64,000 nt of DNA from Theobroma cacao (Eukaryota > Streptophyta > Magnoliopsida > Malvales > Malvaceae). The position numbers and the translations under genes were made by a program. Below are positions 11,436 to 23,427 of this stretch, piece after piece; position 1 is the stretch's first letter, and each line of letters starts with the position of its first letter. The stretch spans positions 3,500,634 to 3,564,633 of the forward strand of contig NC_030851.1 of the NCBI RefSeq assembly GCF_000208745.1. The letters are read 5' to 3'. The notes under the pieces are model-generated. The model was given only the letters and a program-made list of their open reading frames with translations, was not told where the DNA came from and made no database searches.

Positions 11436-12129
11436 ACCTGATATCTTAATTCTCCTCCTTAACCCAACCTTTTACCCAAAGAGCTCGGATATCAAGAAGG
11501 TGAGAACGAGGCTTTATTATTTAGTCAATTTATGCAGAAAACGCAACAAATATGCCATCAGAAATGCGCGTTAAAACAGAAATCTTCGGTGAAATCCCAA
11601 AATAAATAAAAACACAAGGGTTCACATATACCGGAAATTTTGTAGTCGTCAATCGTAACCCGTATAGTTGGGTTCTGATGAGGACTAGTTGTAGCCTGTA
11701 GGACACACTTCGGGCGCTCTTCAGAAGGGTTCGTCTTACGAGTTAATCCACCGAACGAACGTACGCATGTGATTTGAGTTGGGACATGTTATAAATACTC
11801 CTTTAGCGCCTGCTAACTTTGGTGTTTGTTACTGTTTAAGCTTCTTGTACGGTTGTATAACTGCTTTGGGAAAAGGCCAGCTAGATTGCTTAAATATGAA
11901 GAGGCCTGTTAGATCGACCCAAAATATATTTATATCACACACATATTTACTACTATCTAAGCATGTCATCGACAATTTTCGGTAGAATTACAAGAAACGT
12001 AACTTTCTTCTCTTATTTCTACTTGATTTCAAATGGGTCCATTAACTGTTGGTCATTCTTTGAGAATTTCTAACAGATGCACATTACAATCAATAGTCAC
12101 CAATTTCTTGATGATCTGGAAGACACAGC

Positions 12130-12240
12130 TATGTGATTCTGAGCTTCTTATGTCTTTTAACGAAACCCCACAAAATGCAACTTCACCACTCAGTCTGCAG
12201 GTCATTAGTTTCCTATGTACATTCTTCCATCTATATATAC
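12130..12240 (+). promoter_or_regulatory. C2 promoter with mutated CATGTG core
   Basis: Reads GAAGACACAGCTATGTGAT where C1, C3 and C4 have CATGTG (core TATGTG at 12130-12135). TATA box CTATATATAC at 12231-12240 is intact. Confidence 0.65.
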
Positions 12241-12357
12241 AAGTGCATTAATCACACAACAGCCAAGGCATTCTCACATCCTCCTCTACTACCGAATCCT
12301 AGAATTCTTGTTTCAAGTCTCCTCTGATCTTCTCCATACTCCAAATTACTAGTGGAA

Positions 12358-12762
12358 ATGGCTATCCGTGTGCCTAGAATTATGCATGCTAAGCAGATTC
12401 TTCGTCAATCTAAACTGTTTGCAAATCAAGCAGTCTCCACCTCAACGGATGTTCCCGAAGGATTCTTTGCAGTTTATGTTGGGGAGGGCCAAAAAGAGCG
12501 ATTTGTAGTTCCAATTTCAGTCTTGAATCAGCCTTCATTTCAGAAGTTGTTAAGTATTGCTGAGGAAGAATTCGGATTCAATCATCCTATGGGTGGTCTC
12601 ACAATTCCTTGCAGAGAAGAGGTCTTCATTGATCTCACTTCCCGCTTGCGTTGGCTAACTAGAACTAGAAGTAACCCGCAGATGCAATTTTTTTGTTCAT
12701 TCATGTACATCCTTCTGTTTCTTTGGCAGAAAGAAATGATGAGCAAATGTATACCCTTCTGA
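12358..12762 (+). CDS. SAUR family protein C2 with stop-codon loss (134 aa)
   Basis: SAUR core as in C1 and C3 up to DLTSRLR (residue 98), but the TAG stop is replaced by TGG at 12652-12654. Translation would continue for 36 more codons through the former 3' UTR to a TGA at 12760-12762. The added tail has a hydrophobic stretch, [13 protein letters not shown], that could associate with membrane. Two conserved Lys residues are changed to Glu: K34E in VPKG (VPEGFF) and K47E in QKKRF (QKERF). With the lost CATGTG core in its promoter this looks like a copy under weak constraint. Whether a 134-aa product is made is unknown. It could be annotated as a decaying gene, but the reading frame is unbroken. 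Confidence 0.85.
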   Translation: MAIRVPRIMHAKQILRQSKLFANQAVSTSTDVPEGFFAVYVGEGQKERFVVPISVLNQPSFQKLLSIAEEEFGFNHPMGGLTIPCREEVFIDLTSRLRWLTRTRSNPQMQFFCSFMYILLFLWQKEMMSKCIPF

Positions 12763-14020
12763 CAAATTTTTTTAATACAATTAACAGCGGTTCAATTGTC
12801 AAATTTTGCTTTCACTTACTCTAATTAAAGACATTGTTTCTGTTGATATTGTTCCTTTCCAACATATTGTGTAACATTTTCGTTTCTTTCAAAAAATGAC
12901 AATTTTCAATTACTATTAATTATTGAAGTAAAAAATAACTACGACTTATTAATTTCTTGAGTCATTAATAAGATGTCCGGATCCACTCCATCAAAATCCA
13001 CTTATCTCCAATTTTCGTGTTTGAACTTGAAGCAATCGGGTAATAGCATTGGAAGCTTATCGCAGAACTCCAATTCAAACCTTGTACCCCACCTACTTTT
13101 CTAGGAAAAGTAATGTAAGCTTTTCCAAGAAAATAAGTGTGTAAAAACTAGAAAATGTTAAAAGAAAAAAACTCCGAAATATCACATATGCTATTGTTGC
13201 TAGTCAATTTTTAATTTTTGGCTACAACCAATAAAAATCTCATGAAAATCAGTAACAATTTGGCAATCCTTTTTTTTTTTTACAAAAAAAGAAAGATAAA
13301 CAGTAAAAATTTCGGAAAGATGGGCTTAGGTCAAACTTGAATTGAAACGACTTCGGGCAACATATGCCACTGGGTTTAGTGATATGGTCCCCGGCCCAAC
13401 CCATTTCGCATCCACAGGTATAAGCCCTATTATTTGGGGTGCAGAGGAGCAGATCTAGTAGACTTCATCAGTTTGAAAATTTTCATTTTGCTAATTAAGC
13501 AAAAATTTAAGGGATAAAATAAAATCTGTGAATCCTCAAGATCAAGGCCCAAATATACGTTTAGGATAAAAGAAAGATATATTGATTTGACTATGATAAT
13601 CCTGTTCAAAATATTGATTATCTTCAGACAAACATTGAAAACCTTAAGTTTGCATTCCTTACATCCTAAAGAAACTAACACTAACTTAGACCATTGAATG
13701 TCTCCATGAAAAGGGAAACCATGTTGGTCAGGAAAACAGGGACTTGACCAATTATCTGTTTTCCTTTCCTTTAGAGTGTCGTGATTTACTCTCTCTTCCA
13801 TTGGAAACTCACAGAACATATTTCATAAGCATGTTCCTAACCAAAACGACAGTTAGGTTTGCATTATGAATGGTCGTCGAGCATCCAACTGTCAATTCCT
13901 AATCTTTAGCTTGTCTACCATTGGCCTTCATCCTACAACGTAGGGCCTTTAGTTTCTCAACATGCACATACAATATAAATCCCGAGGGCCCTTCTTTGTT
14001 AATTAGCTGGTAAACAACAC

Positions 14021-14147
14021 CATGTGAAGCCGAGGCTATCACGAATTACGTCCCAAACAAGCAAACCCCAGAAAATGATTCTCAGCCTTTCAGTTTCACT
14101 TCAACAATCATAGCTTTTCCTGTAACCATTCCATCTATATATATATC
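14021..14147 (+). promoter_or_regulatory. D2 core promoter: CATGTG element and TATA box
   Basis: CATGTG 14021-14026 in TAAACAACACCATGTGAAG; CTATATATATATC 14135-14147, 109 bp before the D2 ATG. Confidence 0.7.
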
Positions 14148-14255
14148 CCCTCATTTCTGTCACAGAGTCATCACACCAGCTCACCAGTTTTCTTTATCTA
14201 GCAATTCTCTTTAATCTTTTATTACTTGAAACTCTTAAATTTGTCATCAGAAGCA

Positions 14256-14546
14256 ATGGCTACTCGTTTTCTTGCTAAGCAAATTTTGCGCCGTTCTGTT
14301 TTTGCTGCAAGTAAAGCAGCATCAACAACTGGAGAAGTAGTACCAAAAGGCTTCCTTGCAGTTTATGTTGGAGAGACTCAAAAGAAGAGATTTGTGGTTC
14401 CAGTAACTTTCTTGAACCAACCTTCATTTCAAGCTTTGCTGAGTAAATCTGAAGAAGAGTTTGGCTTTGATCATCCTATGGGTGGTTTGACAATTCCATG
14501 CAGAGAAGAGACTTTCATTAACGTCACTTCCCAGTTGAACGGGTAA
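14256..14546 (+). CDS. SAUR family protein D2 (96 aa)
   Basis: Intact D-type SAUR beginning [20 protein letters not shown] and ending VTSQLNG. Compared with D4 it differs at a few residues (GEVVPKG for GDVVPKG; MATRF for MAARF; TFINVTS for TFVNVTS). The frame runs upstream to 14226 with no ATG there, so 14256 is the first usable start and matches the other D copies. [10 protein letters not shown], with Ser instead of Ala, is shared with D4 but not with D1 or D3. Confidence 0.95.
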   Translation: MATRFLAKQILRRSVFAASKAASTTGEVVPKGFLAVYVGETQKKRFVVPVTFLNQPSFQALLSKSEEEFGFDHPMGGLTIPCREETFINVTSQLNG

Positions 14547-14692
14547 GAATAGGCAAGACAGTCCATTGAAGATTGCCTATAATGGAAGATGGATGACTCA
14601 TCGCTTGTGCCCGGAACCCAATTGCGCTCTATTTTCAACGGTGGAACATCTGCAAAAGGTCATTCATTTTTCAAGTACCATGGGGTGATTTA

Positions 14693-14770
14693 AAGGGGAG
14701 ATTTATCGTTTACGCTGGACAAAGCCAAAAGAGACGCTTCCAAGTCCCAATTCCATGGTTGAGCACTTGA
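14693..14770 (+). pseudogene. SAUR relic e2
   Basis: Remnant of a SAUR core, KGRFIVYAGQSQKRRFQVPI, followed by PWLST and a stop. Same position after D as e1, e3 and e4. Lacks a start and the C-terminal half. Confidence 0.72.
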
Positions 14771-15668
14771 AAAATTCGGATCAAAATAGGCCTGGCAATG
14801 CCTCATGAGAGACAAGAGCCAGGGAAGGTGAAAACAACTGGACATAATCTATTCAAATTAGCCATGAACCAAGAATCATATTGTAATTTTGTATTTTTCT
14901 GAAATGAGAACAAGAAAATTTTATTCTATTCATTTATCAATTGCAAATATCAAAATCTCTGTTTCCGTGTTATAAGCACTCGCATGAGTTAGCTAACTCA
15001 TCACAATGCAAGCATATTTTAATTCACTTATGACAACCCTTTTTAATGATCTTCATGGCCGTACTTGCTATACCCTGAAGTCTACAAAAAGCCAAAGGTC
15101 ATGTAAGGCTTAAAATTCAAGATATCATTGTCTAGTGCTTTCTTCCCCTTTTTTTTCCTTTTTACTTTTTAAAGCAGGTTCTCTTCTTTTTTTTATCTTA
15201 GTTTATAATCGATCTTGCCCTTAAATCATCTTGTTTAATTCTCAATTTATTAAAAAGATGAAAGTTAGTTTGATTATCAGATCAGAGAAAGTGTAAATTA
15301 TTAAGGAGTGTTCTTAAAAATAATGAAGGTGAAGTGTGTGGTCCTTCCCTCGCAAGATTTGTACCATTGATACCTACGCTACAAGATCGTGCTCTAAGCC
15401 TCGAATGTCGCTGATTGCTTAAAATGCAACCACATGCACAACTGAAGAGAAAGTTTGAGGTGGCTGCCAATCTATCGTTCTAATTTATTTGTCTGCAATA
15501 ATTCGATCACTTCTTCAAATTTTAATTTGGCGGTTCGTGGTAGGTCTGGTTGTGACTGGAGCTGCTAGTAGGGCGTACTTCACGTGTACTTCACAGGGCT
15601 TTGTCTTGCAAGCTGATGCCTGGAACATTGAACGCCAATAACATTGATATTTGTAGTTTTTTCTTTTT

Positions 15669-15710
15669 TTTTTGGGGGGGGGTGGCCGGCGCGGTGGGGG
15701 CGGCGGGGTT
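15669..15710. other. Poly(T) run followed by a GC-rich G-tract
   Basis: A run of about ten T is followed by eight G and then a tract of G-clusters separated by C and T. Units 1 and 4 have ordinary AT-rich sequence here. The tract could form a G-quadruplex, or it could be a sequencing or assembly artefact. Confidence 0.6.
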
Positions 15711-16623
15711 GAAACCAATTGGATTTAAAATTTCCGATCCAAAGAAAAGGAACTTTAGATATTTTGTTGTAGAAATGTCCTCTTATAACCAACCAGCCAG
15801 AAAAATAAAAAATACAGCTAGTGTTTCATATATATCTAAACATCTCTCTCATTTATCTCACAGTTCTCGGATTATGAATTAATCCATAACATGTCGTTTA
15901 GTCCAATTAAGAAGCTGATTGTTTCGGTTTAATTAGTAGAAGTAGTTCGGTTTAGTCCAATTATGAAGAGATGTAATTTTTGTTCCGACTCTGCAAAGCT
16001 AGCTTGTATGCCAAAAGAAGTCTTTTACTACATTAACTTTAAGACTCAATATGGTATTCTAGCTTTTTTCATTAATAAAACATCAATTTCAAAAAAAAAA
16101 AAAATTATGGCTACAGTGCTAATTTCTTTTCGTAAAAATACCAGAATTGAAAAAATGTTCAAAAGGGAAAAAAATCTTCGATTCAAAATCTCTAAGAGAA
16201 TTTTGTGCCTCCTACCCTCTATTTCATCCACACTCTGGACAGATGATTTACGGGCACGATCAAGTTTCAATCACTTTCACTTATGTGCCATTTTTAATCA
16301 AATTGTTACAACCAAAACATAAAAACCAAACATGTTTTCCTTTTGAGTCAAGTCAACATAGAAAATCATGGTAACCCATGTTATACGTTTCCCATCAATA
16401 TTATACGACAGATTATGTCTCAGACTTGCCCACAAATGGCGTAGTAGTACTACCCTTGTACTGTGAAATAAAGCTTTCAACGGATCCAAATCTTCCATAT
16501 TTGAGTGGGTCCTGAGTCGGTCTGTCTTGCCTGAAGGTCGGTCTGTCTTGCCGGAAGGGCTAGGCTAACTTTTCCTTCCAGTCTTTTCTGCTGGAATTCT
16601 TGATAAGTGTTAGAAGACAACAC

Positions 16624-16757
16624 CATGTGATCCCCTCATCAACCCATGTCTCTCTCATTACTGTTCAGACCCCAGCAACTGCCCCTTCACCACTCATTCC
16701 ACATCCCCCACTTAATAGAGGAAACAAATCCCTTGTACCCCTTTCATCTATATATAC
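16624..16757 (+). promoter_or_regulatory. A3 core promoter: CATGTG element and TATA box
   Basis: CATGTG 16624-16629; CTATATATAC 16748-16757. TGTCTC hexamers at 16416-16421 and 16647-16652. Just upstream (16516-16555) the segment GTCGGTCTGTCTTGCC is duplicated in tandem, unlike in the other units. Confidence 0.68.
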
Positions 16758-16892
16758 AAGTACGAATGAGTCCATTGGTAACACATATTTTCACATTCTC
16801 AAGTACTAGTAAAGTTGTTTACCAACGCTTTCCAGGCTTTTTGAGATCTTCCTAGTCTTCCTTTCCAGAGGCACACATCCATCACGAAAATC

Positions 16893-17132
16893 ATGGCTAT
16901 CCGCCTTCCTCGTGTTGTTGGTGCTAAGAAAGTTCCCAAGGGCTACTTTGCAGTTTATGTTGGAGAAAACCAGAAGAGGTTTGTGATACCAGTGTCATTC
17001 TTGCACCGGCCTTCTTTTCAAGATCTGCTCAGCTTATCAGAAGAGGAATTCGGCTATAGTCATCCAACTGGCGGTCTCAGAATTCCCTGTGATGAAGACA
17101 TCTTTCTTGATGTCACCTCTCGCTTGTATTGA
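16893..17132 (+). CDS. SAUR family protein A3 (79 aa)
   Basis: Intact A-type SAUR, opening [19 protein letters not shown]. Differences from A1: RVVG for [13 protein letters not shown] for [17 protein letters not shown] for [15 protein letters not shown], and a final Tyr instead of Asn. The HR substitution falls in the otherwise invariant LNQPSF motif and may matter for partner binding (inference). Confidence 0.95.
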   Translation: MAIRLPRVVGAKKVPKGYFAVYVGENQKRFVIPVSFLHRPSFQDLLSLSEEEFGYSHPTGGLRIPCDEDIFLDVTSRLY

Positions 17133-18904
17133 TTAGCAAAGAATTAACACTAATCAACCTATACAATTCTGTAGAGCAAGCTAATAACATGTAAACAAAC
17201 TGTTTTTCCCAACCTTTTTACTTTCGGGAGCAGTTATAATTCTCCCTAAGTGGAAAATTAGAGATGGTATTACTGTAACTTTTACCTAACCATCAATCAA
17301 TTTGGAAAATGGCAGTATGAAAAGCATGATTCAATTGAAATTTTGTTTCTTATAGAATTTTCTATTGTCTCTTTTTCCTATTTAATCTTTAATTTAATTG
17401 CACATGATTTATTTTGATCTAAAATTACTTCATACTACTAATTTCCTTTTAGGTATCAGTTACCTTCTCAAAAGATTAAAACCATCAGAATTTTTTTTGG
17501 GATAAAAAAATAGAAATTTTCTTCTGTAAATTTGACAATTAATTAAGATATATATAATGTTTTGAACCCTTTGGACCGACTAATTGTCTTACAAGTGGAT
17601 GACATAACTTATAGCAGCTCCAAAGCAGGGGCTAAATCATATAATTTGGCCCAAGGCAATAAAATAAAAGAAGCGAGGTAGGGGGGCAATCCACATTTAA
17701 CAGAAATATCACAAACTAAACTTTCCTAATCTAAACCTTTCTTTCACATTATTCCATTGAAACCAACATGATTCCATTTCCATCTTTTGGATTCTCTAAC
17801 TCAACTCTCGTATCTGTAAACAATTAATTAGACAAATGATGCTTTTCAAAAGAAATTAGACAAAGGACGCTATGCAACATCATCAAGAAGCTTTTATACC
17901 ATTTTGTGTAGAACAGGGGACTACCAACTCCTCTCTTTTCTACTTCATGTGATTAAAATGGTAGTCCTTCACCATATACTTGGAATGTGGTTGGGTAACA
18001 TCTCCATTCTGATGACCAAGATCGTTGAACAAGTCAAATAGTTACTCCTAGATTCAGCTCAGGAATTCACCCATGTACTACTGCTGCAACATTGTTCAAG
18101 GAAACTCAAAAGGAAAGAAAAATAAAGTCCCTGACATGTAACTTGAAAATGATTTATTTTTTATTTTTTCAGTCATTCTGCATCTGTAGTTTTTTAGTTG
18201 ACTGATCGAATGAAATTCAATTTTTCACAATCATATTTTCTTTGATCTTTGACAATTTTTTTCTGGATTTGATCATTCTGAGAACAAAACCACATGCTTG
18301 GTGGCTTAATGTTCCCATAAAATCTTTCATCCCTTGGAATTAGACCCCAGTTTTTATAATCACTTCTCTAGGTTGTGTCGAGCAGCATCATCACATGAGC
18401 CGATGACTTCCTTGTTCTAATGTCTGGTGGTGCTGCAAATAAACAGGGTATAGATTGCATGCAAAATATTTTTGCTAAGTGGATTGCATGCAAATGTTGA
18501 CTATGATCATATAAACTAATCCACATAATTGCGCCTACGATTTATCCATTGATAGAACTGATAGATTCCATTACCAGCGGCTGGTCCAAAGAGATATCAA
18601 TTCAGGGTGGGACAGCCTCTGGTTTGTTCTACGAAGTGGTGGGTTATGAATTATGATCATGGATCTCAAAACAATAGAAATAATATGAAATTCTATGTTT
18701 CAAATTTGTTTACTTTCTGGAAGGCAAATCCATGTGAATTGTGAGGGTTCTCTCATGATATATGTCAACGGACCACATTCACAAGTTTCGCTTCACTTGT
18801 CGCAGGAATGTAGGATTTACTATTTGCTCTATATATAGTAATAGAAAGGGTGCTTCCCACTGTCTGATATATATTTTTATGCTTTAGCTATTAAGCAGCC
18901 TTAG

Positions 18905-19161
18905 CTTGTTTATGCTAAGCAAATTATCCAAAGAGTGACTGCAGCTTCAGAAATACCAAAAGGCCACCTTGCTGTTTATGTTGGTGAATCCCAAAAGAGG
19001 CGCTATCTGAATCCAGTTTCATTCTTGAAGAACCCTTCATTTTAAGAACTGCTAAATCAGGCAGAAGCGGAGTTTGGCTTTGATCATCACTCGGTGGTCT
19101 CACAATCCCGTGTGCAGAAGAAGCCTTCATTGAACTTGCTTGTACTTTGAATGGCTCATGA
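18905..19161 (+). pseudogene. SAUR B3 pseudogene (no start, nonsense codon, frameshift)
   Basis: Recognisable from LVYAKQIIQRVTAASEIPKGH through [15 protein letters not shown]. About 62 bp covering the ATG and first codons has been deleted, so the leader joins straight to the body. A TAA replaces the CAA of PSFQ at about 19043-19045, and the HPMGG region has lost bases (ATCACTCGGTGG at about 19086-19097). It ends with the conserved TGA at 19159-19161. All three lesions differ from those in B1 and B4. Confidence 0.88.
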
Positions 19162-20390
19162 GAGGCAACACAGATACGATGATGGCTAGTCTAGAAAACA
19201 ATGACTCTCTGACTTTTTTGACTGAAAAGCTCGACCCCAGTTTCGCATCGAGAGTATTACGTACTCCAACTTATTGTAAATTTCTCTATTTTTTTTATTT
19301 AATTTTTTCTGTCAAGGAAAATTATAGTCAACATTCACCACCCGAAGATGAATGAACTTTTTTTCTTCAGTTTTGACCTCTCTTTCTATCTTTGTTTTCT
19401 TTTTAAATAATGTCTATATAATGTATGGATGTCATTATGATGTATATTTTGCCATTCACTACTACAATTCTATGTCTCATTCTTCTACCAAAACTAGATC
19501 CAATTTACAGGTCACATAACTTTTTACAGAGAGTGAATTTTTCTTGATGCTCTCAAATCTGTCCTTAATTACATTACAACTAATATTTTTTTGGGTTTTG
19601 ATCTTACATATTATCCAGAGTTTGGTAAACAAAGATGTGAGAACGAGGTTTTTATAGTCAATATATGCAGATAACGCAACAAATATGCTCAGAAATGTGG
19701 GTTAAAACAGGAGTCTTCTGTACAATCAAATAATAAAAAAAGCGATTCTTCTGAAAGGCTACCCATATAGTTGGCGACATGTACCAGAAATTTCGTGATT
19801 CGTCAGACTTAATCATTCCCTCCCAGGGCACAACTTGATTGCAGAAAGACATAGACAACAATTAGAATAAAAGGCAATCAGTTGGGTTCTGATGAGGTCT
19901 GATTGTAGCTTGTAGGACACACTTAAGGCGCTCTTCAGAAAGGTTTGTCTTACAAGTTAATCCGCCGAAGGAACACATGCATGTGATTTGAGTTGGGACA
20001 TGTTATAAACACTCCTTTAGCGGCTGCTAGCTTTGGTGTTTGTTACTGTTTAAGCATCTTGTATGGCTGTATAAATGCCTTGGAAAATGTCCAGCAAGAT
20101 TGCTTAAATCTTCAGGAGGACCACAAAGCTAGTCCAACTGGATGGTCTATTGATATGAACAAACGACAATTAAGTCAGGGCCGATGACCAATTTATGCAG
20201 ACAGAATTTCGTATGTAGAGGTCTGTTAGGTCGACCCCAAATATATTTATATCACATGTGTATTTACTATCTTATATCTCCTTGACTTCAAGTGGGTCAT
20301 TCTTCTAGGATTGCTGGGCAATAATGCATTCTAACCAATGTACAGTCTCAATAGTCATTTATTTCTTGATGATTTGTTGGAAGACACAGC

Positions 20391-20502
20391 CATGTGATTC
20401 TGAGCTTCGTATGTCTTTCAATCAAACCCCACCAGAATGCATCTTGACCACTCAATCTGCAGGTCATTAGTTTCCTATATACATTCTTGCATCTATATAT
20501 AC
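20391..20502 (+). promoter_or_regulatory. C3 core promoter: CATGTG element and TATA box
   Basis: CATGTG 20391-20396 in GGAAGACACAGCCATGTGA; CTATATATAC 20493-20502. Confidence 0.7.
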
Positions 20503-20619
20503 AAGTGCATTATCCACACCGCAACCAAGGCATTCTCACATCCTCCTCTACTAGCAAATCCTAGCACTCTAGTTTCAAGTCTTCTCTGATCTTCTTTGTT
20601 CCCCAAATTACAATCGGAA

Positions 20620-20916
20620 ATGACTATCCGTGTGCCTAGAATTATGCACGCTAAGCAGATTCTTCGTCAATCTAAACTGTTTGCAAATCAAGCAGCCTCC
20701 ACCTCATCGGATGTTCCGAAAGGATTCGTTGCAGTTTATGTTGGGGAGAGCCAAAAGAAGCGATTTGTAGTTCCAATTTCAGTCCTGAATCAACCTTCAT
20801 TTCAGAAATTGTTAAGTATTGCTGAGGAAGAATTCGGATTCAATCATCCTATGGGTGGTCTCACAATTCCTTGCAGAGAAGAAGTCTTCATTGATCTCAC
20901 TTCCCGCTTGCGTTAG
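20620..20916 (+). CDS. SAUR family protein C3 (98 aa)
   Basis: Intact C-type SAUR beginning [19 protein letters not shown] (Thr2 where C1 and C2 have Ala). Linker STSSDVPKG, core [20 protein letters not shown] (Val instead of the usual Phe or Tyr), and C-terminus DLTSRLR with TAG stop. The upstream in-frame extension to 20596 has no ATG. With C1 it is one of only two C copies that keep both frame and stop. Confidence 0.95.
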   Translation: MTIRVPRIMHAKQILRQSKLFANQAASTSSDVPKGFVAVYVGESQKKRFVVPISVLNQPSFQKLLSIAEEEFGFNHPMGGLTIPCREEVFIDLTSRLR

Positions 20917-21951
20917 CTTGCTGCAGCTAAAATTAAGTAGTCAGCAGATACAATTTTTTTTGTCTATTGATGTACATACTTCTGTTTCTTTGGCAGAAAG
21001 AGATGATGAGCAAATTTATACCCTTCTGACAAATTTTTTTAATACAAATTACAGTGGTTCAATTATCAAATTTTACTTTCACTTATTCTAATTCAAAACA
21101 TTGTTAAGTTGATGTTGCTTCTGTCCAAGATCTAGTGCTACATTTTTATTTTTTCGAAAGTAGCACAATGACGAATTTTCAAGTACTATTAGTCCTTAAA
21201 ATAAAAAATGACTGCAATCCTTCAATTTCTTGAGTTATTAATAAGAAGCGAGGATCCACCACCATCAAAATCCATTTATCTCCAATTTTGTGTCTAAACA
21301 TGGAACAATCAAGTAATAGCATTGACAGCTTCCCGCAAAACGCCAATGTCGTTCCAATCAAAAACCTCAAATCTCACTCGTTTTCTTAAGCAAAGTAACC
21401 TTAGCTTTTCTAGAAAAATGAGTGTACGAAAACTAGAAAACATTGAAAGGAAGAAAATCAAGGATATAACATATGCGATTGTTGTAAGTCGATCTTTAAT
21501 TATCGGATACAACTAACAAAAATCTGAAAAACAATAATAACTAGTCAATCCAAAACCCCATAAAAAATGGAAAAACAAGAATTTTAGAAAGATGGGCTTA
21601 GGTCAAATTTGGGTTGAAACGAGCTCGAGTTTCATATGGATAGGCCCTTTAGTGAAAAAGTCCTCTGCCCAACCCATTTTGCATTTACTGGTATAAGCCC
21701 TCTTAATTGGGGAGCGAAGAAGCAGGCTTGTAGACTTCGTCAGTTTGAAAATTTTCTTTTTGCTAAGCAAATTATTAAGAGATAAAATGAAAGCTTTGGA
21801 TTTCTGAGTGTAAAGCTAATTCAAAACCTTTGAATCATCGATATCAACCCCAAATTTTTTCAAAATTGGAAACTATTTCAGAAAGTGTCATTGCACCCAA
21901 TTGTTGGACAACCTTAAATTTGCATTCCTTAGATCCTAATAAAGAAAATAA

Positions 21952-22417
21952 TGAAAAATATTATGTATAAATAATTTATACTAATCCAAAATCTAACATA
22001 GTAGGTATTTAAAACTTCTCTAATATCTAATCCATAATTTAATAGCGAAAATAATATAACAAAAATAATACTAATCAGATTAACTGCTGATACTTAGTGT
22101 ATTAAGATCTTTTTTTTTTTTCTTTATGACTCATCAATGAATGATATCTTTATGTCATTGTAGACAAGAGAGGGGACCTAACCTTACCTTTATATAGTGA
22201 ATCTCTAGTCCCACTCATCATAAAATTCAGGATTTCTTAATACAGTCTTACATTTTTAAACCCACATATAATATTAGAGTCTAACCCACTTTACTAAATC
22301 ATATTATGGATTATAATATTGTCACTTTATCAAAATCAAATTATCTTAACTTAATTTTAACAAAATACAAAAATAAATAATATAAATCTACACAAAAATT
22401 TGACTGAAATTCTAACA
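21952..22417 (-). mobile_element. Copia-like solo LTR (466 bp)
   Basis: On the minus strand the element begins TGTTAGAATTTCAG and ends ...TTTTTCA, so it has the 5'-TG...CA-3' ends of an LTR. It is flanked by an exact 5-bp direct repeat AATAA (21947-21951 and 22418-22422). The other three units lack it at the matching site (AAGAAAATAACTCTAACTTAG in unit 1), which gives an empty-site comparison. A TATA-like CACTATATAAAGG lies on the minus strand (plus positions 22187-22199), as expected for an LTR promoter. No internal retrotransposon sequence remains, hence solo LTR. The superfamily call rests on the TGTTAG start and the size only. Confidence 0.8.
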
Positions 22418-22744
22418 AATAACTCTAACTTAAGACAATAGAATGTCCAGATGAATTATGCTTTTCAGGAAGACAAGGACTAGACCAACCATCTTTTTCC
22501 CTTTTCCTTAGAGCGCCTCAGTAAGTGCTCTCTTCAAATAGAAACTCACGAAACATATTTCTTTACCATGTTCCTAATCAAAACGACAGACAGTTAGGTT
22601 ATCATTATCTATGGCTATCGTGCATCCAACTGTCAATTCCTAATCTTTAGCTTGTTTCTCACTGTAGGGCCTTGAGTTTCTCAACATACACATACAATAC
22701 AAATCCCGAGGCCCCAACTTTGTTAATTAGGTGGTAAACAACAC

Positions 22745-22879
22745 CATGTGAAGGCCGAGGCTATCATGAATTACGTCCCAAACAAGCAAACCCCAGAAAA
22801 TGATTCTCAGCCTTCCAGTTTCACTTCAACAATCATAGCATTTCCTGTAGGCTTTAACCATTCCATCTATATATATATT
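22745..22879 (+). promoter_or_regulatory. D3 core promoter: CATGTG element and TATA box
   Basis: CATGTG 22745-22750 in AAACAACACCATGTGAAG; CTATATATATATT 22867-22879, 111 bp before the D3 ATG. Confidence 0.7.
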
Positions 22880-22989
22880 CCCTCATTTCTGTCACAGGCT
22901 CGTCACACCTAACTCACGAGTTTTCTTGATCTAGCACTTCTCTTTAATCTTTTATATACTTGAAACTCTTTAATTAATCATCAGAAGCA

Positions 22990-23280
22990 ATGGCTATTCG
23001 TTTTCTTGCTAAGCAAATTTTGCGCCGTTCTGTTTTTGCTGCAAGTAAAGCAGCCTCGACAACTGGAGATGTAGTACCAAAAGGCTTCCTTGCAGTTTAT
23101 GTCGGAGAGACCGAAAAGAAGAGATTTGTGGTTCCAGTAACTTTGTTGAACCAACCCTCATTTCAAGCATTGCTGAGTAAAGCTGAAGAAGAGTTTGGCT
23201 TTGATCATCCTATGGGTGGTTTGACAATTCCATGCGGAGAAGAGACTTTCATTAACGTCACTTCCCAGTTGAACGGTTAA
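22990..23280 (+). CDS. SAUR family protein D3 (96 aa)
   Basis: Intact D-type [24 protein letters not shown] to VTSQLNG. Copy-specific changes: Ile3 for Thr, TEKKRF for [15 protein letters not shown] for VTFLNQPSF, and IPCGEETF for IPCREETF. A solo LTR lies 0.57 kb upstream (21952-22417), beyond the conserved promoter module, and may influence expression (inference). Confidence 0.95.
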   Translation: MAIRFLAKQILRRSVFAASKAASTTGDVVPKGFLAVYVGETEKKRFVVPVTLLNQPSFQALLSKAEEEFGFDHPMGGLTIPCGEETFINVTSQLNG

Positions 23281-23427
23281 GAATAGGCAAGTCAATCCAT
23301 TGAAGATTGCCTATAATGGAAGATGGACGACTCATCGCTTCTGCCCAGAATCACAATTGCTCGCTATTTTCAATGGTGGAACATCTGCAAAAGGCTATTC
23401 ATTTTTCAAGTACCATGGGGTGACTTA

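Larger units (their letters stand above)
8521..16336 (+). repeat. Tandem array unit 2 (A2-[B2 deleted]-C2-D2-e2)
   Basis: Second copy of the ~8-kb unit. It has lost B2 by a deletion of about 0.77 kb (junction near 10967) and has a unit-specific ~420-bp segment near 11020-11435. Spacers 9282-10960, 11440-12030, 12770-13990 and 14780-16330 hold no further gene I can support. A GC-rich tract at 15669-15710 is absent from the other units. Confidence 0.8.

Noticed and set aside
23323..23427. Treating relic e3 as a full 73-aa gene
   Set aside because: The N-terminal part has no SAUR features, the C-terminal core is missing, and the sister copies are broken.
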